Assembly: GCF_001048695.1 (NCBI RefSeq)
Contig: NZ_CVRB01000001.1
Coordinates: 1,240,001-1,304,000 of the forward strand
Direction: 5' to 3'
Length of the DNA stretch: 64,000 nucleotides
Source of the DNA: Neobacillus massiliamazoniensis
Lineage (GTDB): Bacteria > Bacillota > Bacilli > Bacillales > Cytobacillaceae
Shown: positions 61,775 through 64,000 of the stretch, in pieces
Layout: the number at the start of each line of letters is the position of its first letter
Numbering within the stretch: position 1 is the first letter of the stretch
Notes under the pieces: generated by a model
Seen by the model: the letters and a program-made list of their open reading frames with translations, nothing else
Databases searched by the model: none
What the model was told of the DNA's origin: nothing
Program-made: the position numbers and the translations under genes

Positions 61775-61992
61775 ATACATAGTAAGCCGCCTACAATGAA
61801 TTCAATTCAGGAGGGAGGTCTGTATTAAACTTCCATTCAACTATTATGACAAACTATTATTCTTCTAGATTCACACCATTGAAAATGAACACTTTAGCAA
61901 GCCGAAATGGCGAGCTTTATTCATCAGCTTTGACAAAATCATCAGTCACTCATTTCGGAAAAACAATTTTTTCAAAAAATAGGAGGCAGACC

Positions 61993-64000
61993 ATGAGCAA
62001 ATGGATGAAGAATACATCAGTATTGGTGATGATATTGGCATTGATTGTTACAATGGTTCCCAATTTCGGGATTGGAAAAGCAAACGCTGCTTCTCTCATC
62101 AAGGATTTGGTGATTGATCTTAACGTCCCTCAAGTGACCAGAGAGGTGAAAGACAACAAAATAACGTTAAATCCGCTTCATGTTTATGATGATGGTCATT
62201 TTATGTTGGCAGCGAATGTCACATGGAAGTCCACTAACAAAAACGTGGCAACGGTCAGTCAAAATGGTGAGGTTACGCTAACGGGTCACAACGGCAAAAC
62301 GTTTATCTATGCTGATGACGGCTTCTATAGTGACAGAATTGCCATTCTAAACAAAGGAAATCAAACCCAGATTCTCGTTGAAAAAGAAGAAGGGAGCCGC
62401 TATGACATCATTGGCAATGCCATAAAGCATATGACGGTTGAGGAAAAAGTCGGGCAGATGCTGATGCCGGATTTCCGAACATGGAATGGGAAAAATGTAA
62501 CTGCCATGCAGCCGGAAATCGCCCAGCTTGTGAAGGATTATCACCTTGGCGGAGTGATATTATTCCGTGAAAATACGGTAACTGCTGACCAAGCCACTAA
62601 ATTGGTTAGTGCCTATCAGGACGCTTCAGAAAAGTATGGAATGCTGGTTTCAGTTGACCAAGAAGGCGGGATTGTCACACGCCTGCAAACCGGTACGGAT
62701 TTTCCTGGGAACATGGCACTTGGAGCCACCAGGTCTGAAGCAGAGGCTGAAAAAGTTGGCAAGGTGATCGGCGAAGAACTGAATGCCATTGGGATTAATA
62801 TGGATTTCGGACCTGACATGGACGTCAACATCAATCCTGACAATCCTGTCATCGGTGTTCGTTCGTTCAGCGCAGATCCTCAGCTTGTTGCCGATTTAGG
62901 CAAAGCTTATATTAAGGGTCTTCATGAAAGTGGCACGGCTTCCACAGCTAAACATTTTCCAGGGCACGGCGACACAGCGACCGATTCCCATTTAGGACTG
63001 CCCATGGTCCCATATGACATCGACCGTCTGAAAAAGGTAGAATTATATCCGTTCCAACAGGCAATGGATGCGGGGATTGACGCTGTGATGACAGCACATG
63101 TAACCTTCCCAAAAATCGACGATACGAAGGTTATCTCGGAAAAGGACGGAACAGAAATTTCGCTACCGGCAACTCTTTCGTATAAGGTGTTGACAGGGTT
63201 GATGCGCGAGGATATGGGCTTTAAAGGTGTCATTGTGACCGATGCGATGAACATGGGAGCTATCGTCCAGAATTTTGGCCCTGTAAATGCGGCGATTCGT
63301 GCTGTAAAAGCAGGGGCGGACATCTTGTTAATGCCGGTTGGAATTCCAGCTGTGGCCAATGGTCTTTATGATGCGGTGAACTCCGGCGATATTTCAGTCG
63401 ACCGAATTAATCAGTCTGTCGAAAGAATTTTTACATTAAAGTTAAAACGCGGCATCCTTAAGTCTGAAGTGGAAACAAGCTTAGATGCAAAGGTGGCAAA
63501 TGCCTTAAATGTTGTCGGTTCTGCCGACCATAAGGCAATCGAAAAAGAAGTAGCGGCGAAATCGATTACGCTTGTTAAAAATAATGGCGTTCTTCCGCTC
63601 AAAGCGGCAAAGGGAGATAAGATCGCCGTTGTTGGATACTCTGGTTACTATGTCCAAACCCTTGTAAACGAGGTTAAAAAGCACGCTGATAACGTAACGT
63701 ATATAGATACTTCGACAAAACTTACTACAACACAGCTAGATCAAATTAAGGATGCAAAATATATCATTGTTGGAACCTACACCTCCACAGTTTCAGGCAG
63801 AGCGCCAAGTGCAGGTCAAATGTTGATGACCAATCAGCTTATCGAAACAGGCATACCTGTCATCGCTGTGGGCATCCGAAACCCATATGATGTAATGTCC
63901 TACCCAACTGTGAACGCTTATCTCGCCCAGTATAGCTTCAATCCTGCAAGCTTTGAAGCAAGTGTCAACACCATTTTTGGTAATAATAATCCAACAGGGA
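61993..64000 (+). CDS. Secreted GH3 beta-N-acetylhexosaminidase, 3' end cut by the window
   Basis: At least 669 residues; no stop before the window edge. It has a signal peptide (about 1-32, ending KANA), an Ig-like BIG2 domain (about 50-120: VTWKSTNKNVATVSQNGEVTLTG), then the GH3 barrel with KHFPGHGDTATDSH and GVIVTDAMNMGAI. The Asp331/His333 pair and nucleophile Asp417 are the catalytic residues of NagZ/YbbD-type enzymes. The GH3 C-terminal domain is incomplete. It would remove GlcNAc from muropeptides or other glycans outside the cell. AGGAGG selects ATG61993, although the frame stays open to ATG61846. Confidence 0.92.
   Translation, partial: MSKWMKNTSVLVMILALIVTMVPNFGIGKANAASLIKDLVIDLNVPQVTREVKDNKITLNPLHVYDDGHFMLAANVTWKSTNKNVATVSQNGEVTLTGHNGKTFIYADDGFYSDRIAILNKGNQTQILVEKEEGSRYDIIGNAIKHMTVEEKVGQMLMPDFRTWNGKNVTAMQPEIAQLVKDYHLGGVILFRENTVTADQATKLVSAYQDASEKYGMLVSVDQEGGIVTRLQTGTDFPGNMALGATRSEAEAEKVGKVIGEELNAIGINMDFGPDMDVNINPDNPVIGVRSFSADPQLVADLGKAYIKGLHESGTASTAKHFPGHGDTATDSHLGLPMVPYDIDRLKKVELYPFQQAMDAGIDAVMTAHVTFPKIDDTKVISEKDGTEISLPATLSYKVLTGLMREDMGFKGVIVTDAMNMGAIVQNFGPVNAAIRAVKAGADILLMPVGIPAVANGLYDAVNSGDISVDRINQSVERIFTLKLKRGILKSEVETSLDAKVANALNVVGSADHKAIEKEVAAKSITLVKNNGVLPLKAAKGDKIAVVGYSGYYVQTLVNEVKKHADNVTYIDTSTKLTTTQLDQIKDAKYIIVGTYTSTVSGRAPSAGQMLMTNQLIETGIPVIAVGIRNPYDVMSYPTVNAYLAQYSFNPASFEASVNTIFGNNNPTG

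Overview
The window comes from a low-GC Gram-positive bacterium of the Bacillaceae (Bacillus/Neobacillus/Peribacillus-like). The evidence is strong AGGAGG-type ribosome binding sites, frequent GTG and TTG starts, sigma-A promoters, CcpA-type cre sites, alaR-alaT and xpaC-telA gene pairs as in Bacillus, and dispersed GGTGTCAGGCACC repeats with a fossil REP-associated transposase. The genus is an inference; no rRNA gene is present.

Region 1 (1-28.2 kb) is a carbohydrate island that reads as a complete route for mucin-type O-glycans (galacto-N-biose, Gal-beta-1,3-GalNAc). A secreted GH101 endo-alpha-N-acetylgalactosaminidase (8261-12898) would release the disaccharide from glycoprotein. An ABC importer without its own ATPase (2227-5427) would take it up. 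A GH112 phosphorylase (5465-7636) would split it to Gal-1-P and GalNAc, and a cytoplasmic GH35 beta-galactosidase (13443-15986) offers a hydrolytic alternative. A second ABC importer (19616-22720) may import GalNAc or a related sugar. The operon at 22967-28221 (ROK kinase, AgaS deaminase/isomerase, NagA/AgaA deacetylase, tagatose-6-P kinase, tagatose-1,6-bisphosphate aldolase) is the GalNAc to triose-phosphate pathway. AraC, GntR and LacI regulators and three cre-like sites lie among these genes. galM at the left edge may be the tail of a Leloir operon outside the window.

Region 2 (28.3-43.1 kb) is mostly core and housekeeping: NUDIX hydrolase, alaT-alaR, gpmA, tatC, a membrane diguanylate cyclase, a small membrane protein behind a c-di-GMP-I riboswitch, a membrane-anchored esterase, a His-rich membrane protein with a PspA homologue, an SRPBCC-EVE-MarR operon under a 43-bp palindromic operator, a two-component system, an amidase_3 cell-wall hydrolase and a second NUDIX protein.

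Region 3 (43.1-64 kb) holds a 28-copy 21-bp tandem array, a secreted subtilase, a YitT membrane protein, a molybdopterin oxidoreductase, a second two-component system with a secreted coiled-coil protein, a TPR-like lipoprotein, galU, a RAYT transposase fossil, xpaC-telA, an LCP cell-wall ligase, a VanY-type carboxypeptidase, UDP-GlcNAc 2-epimerase, a second c-di-GMP-I riboswitch with an unknown 55-aa protein, eight DnaA-box-like sites, and a secreted GH3 hexosaminidase cut by the right edge.

Three repeat families mark the housekeeping parts: REP 13-mers (14 exact copies), MITE-like elements of about 184 and 230 bp with 8-bp target duplications, and a multi-hairpin element at 29.2 kb. No REP copy was seen between 1.05 and 31.1 kb, which is essentially the glycan island.
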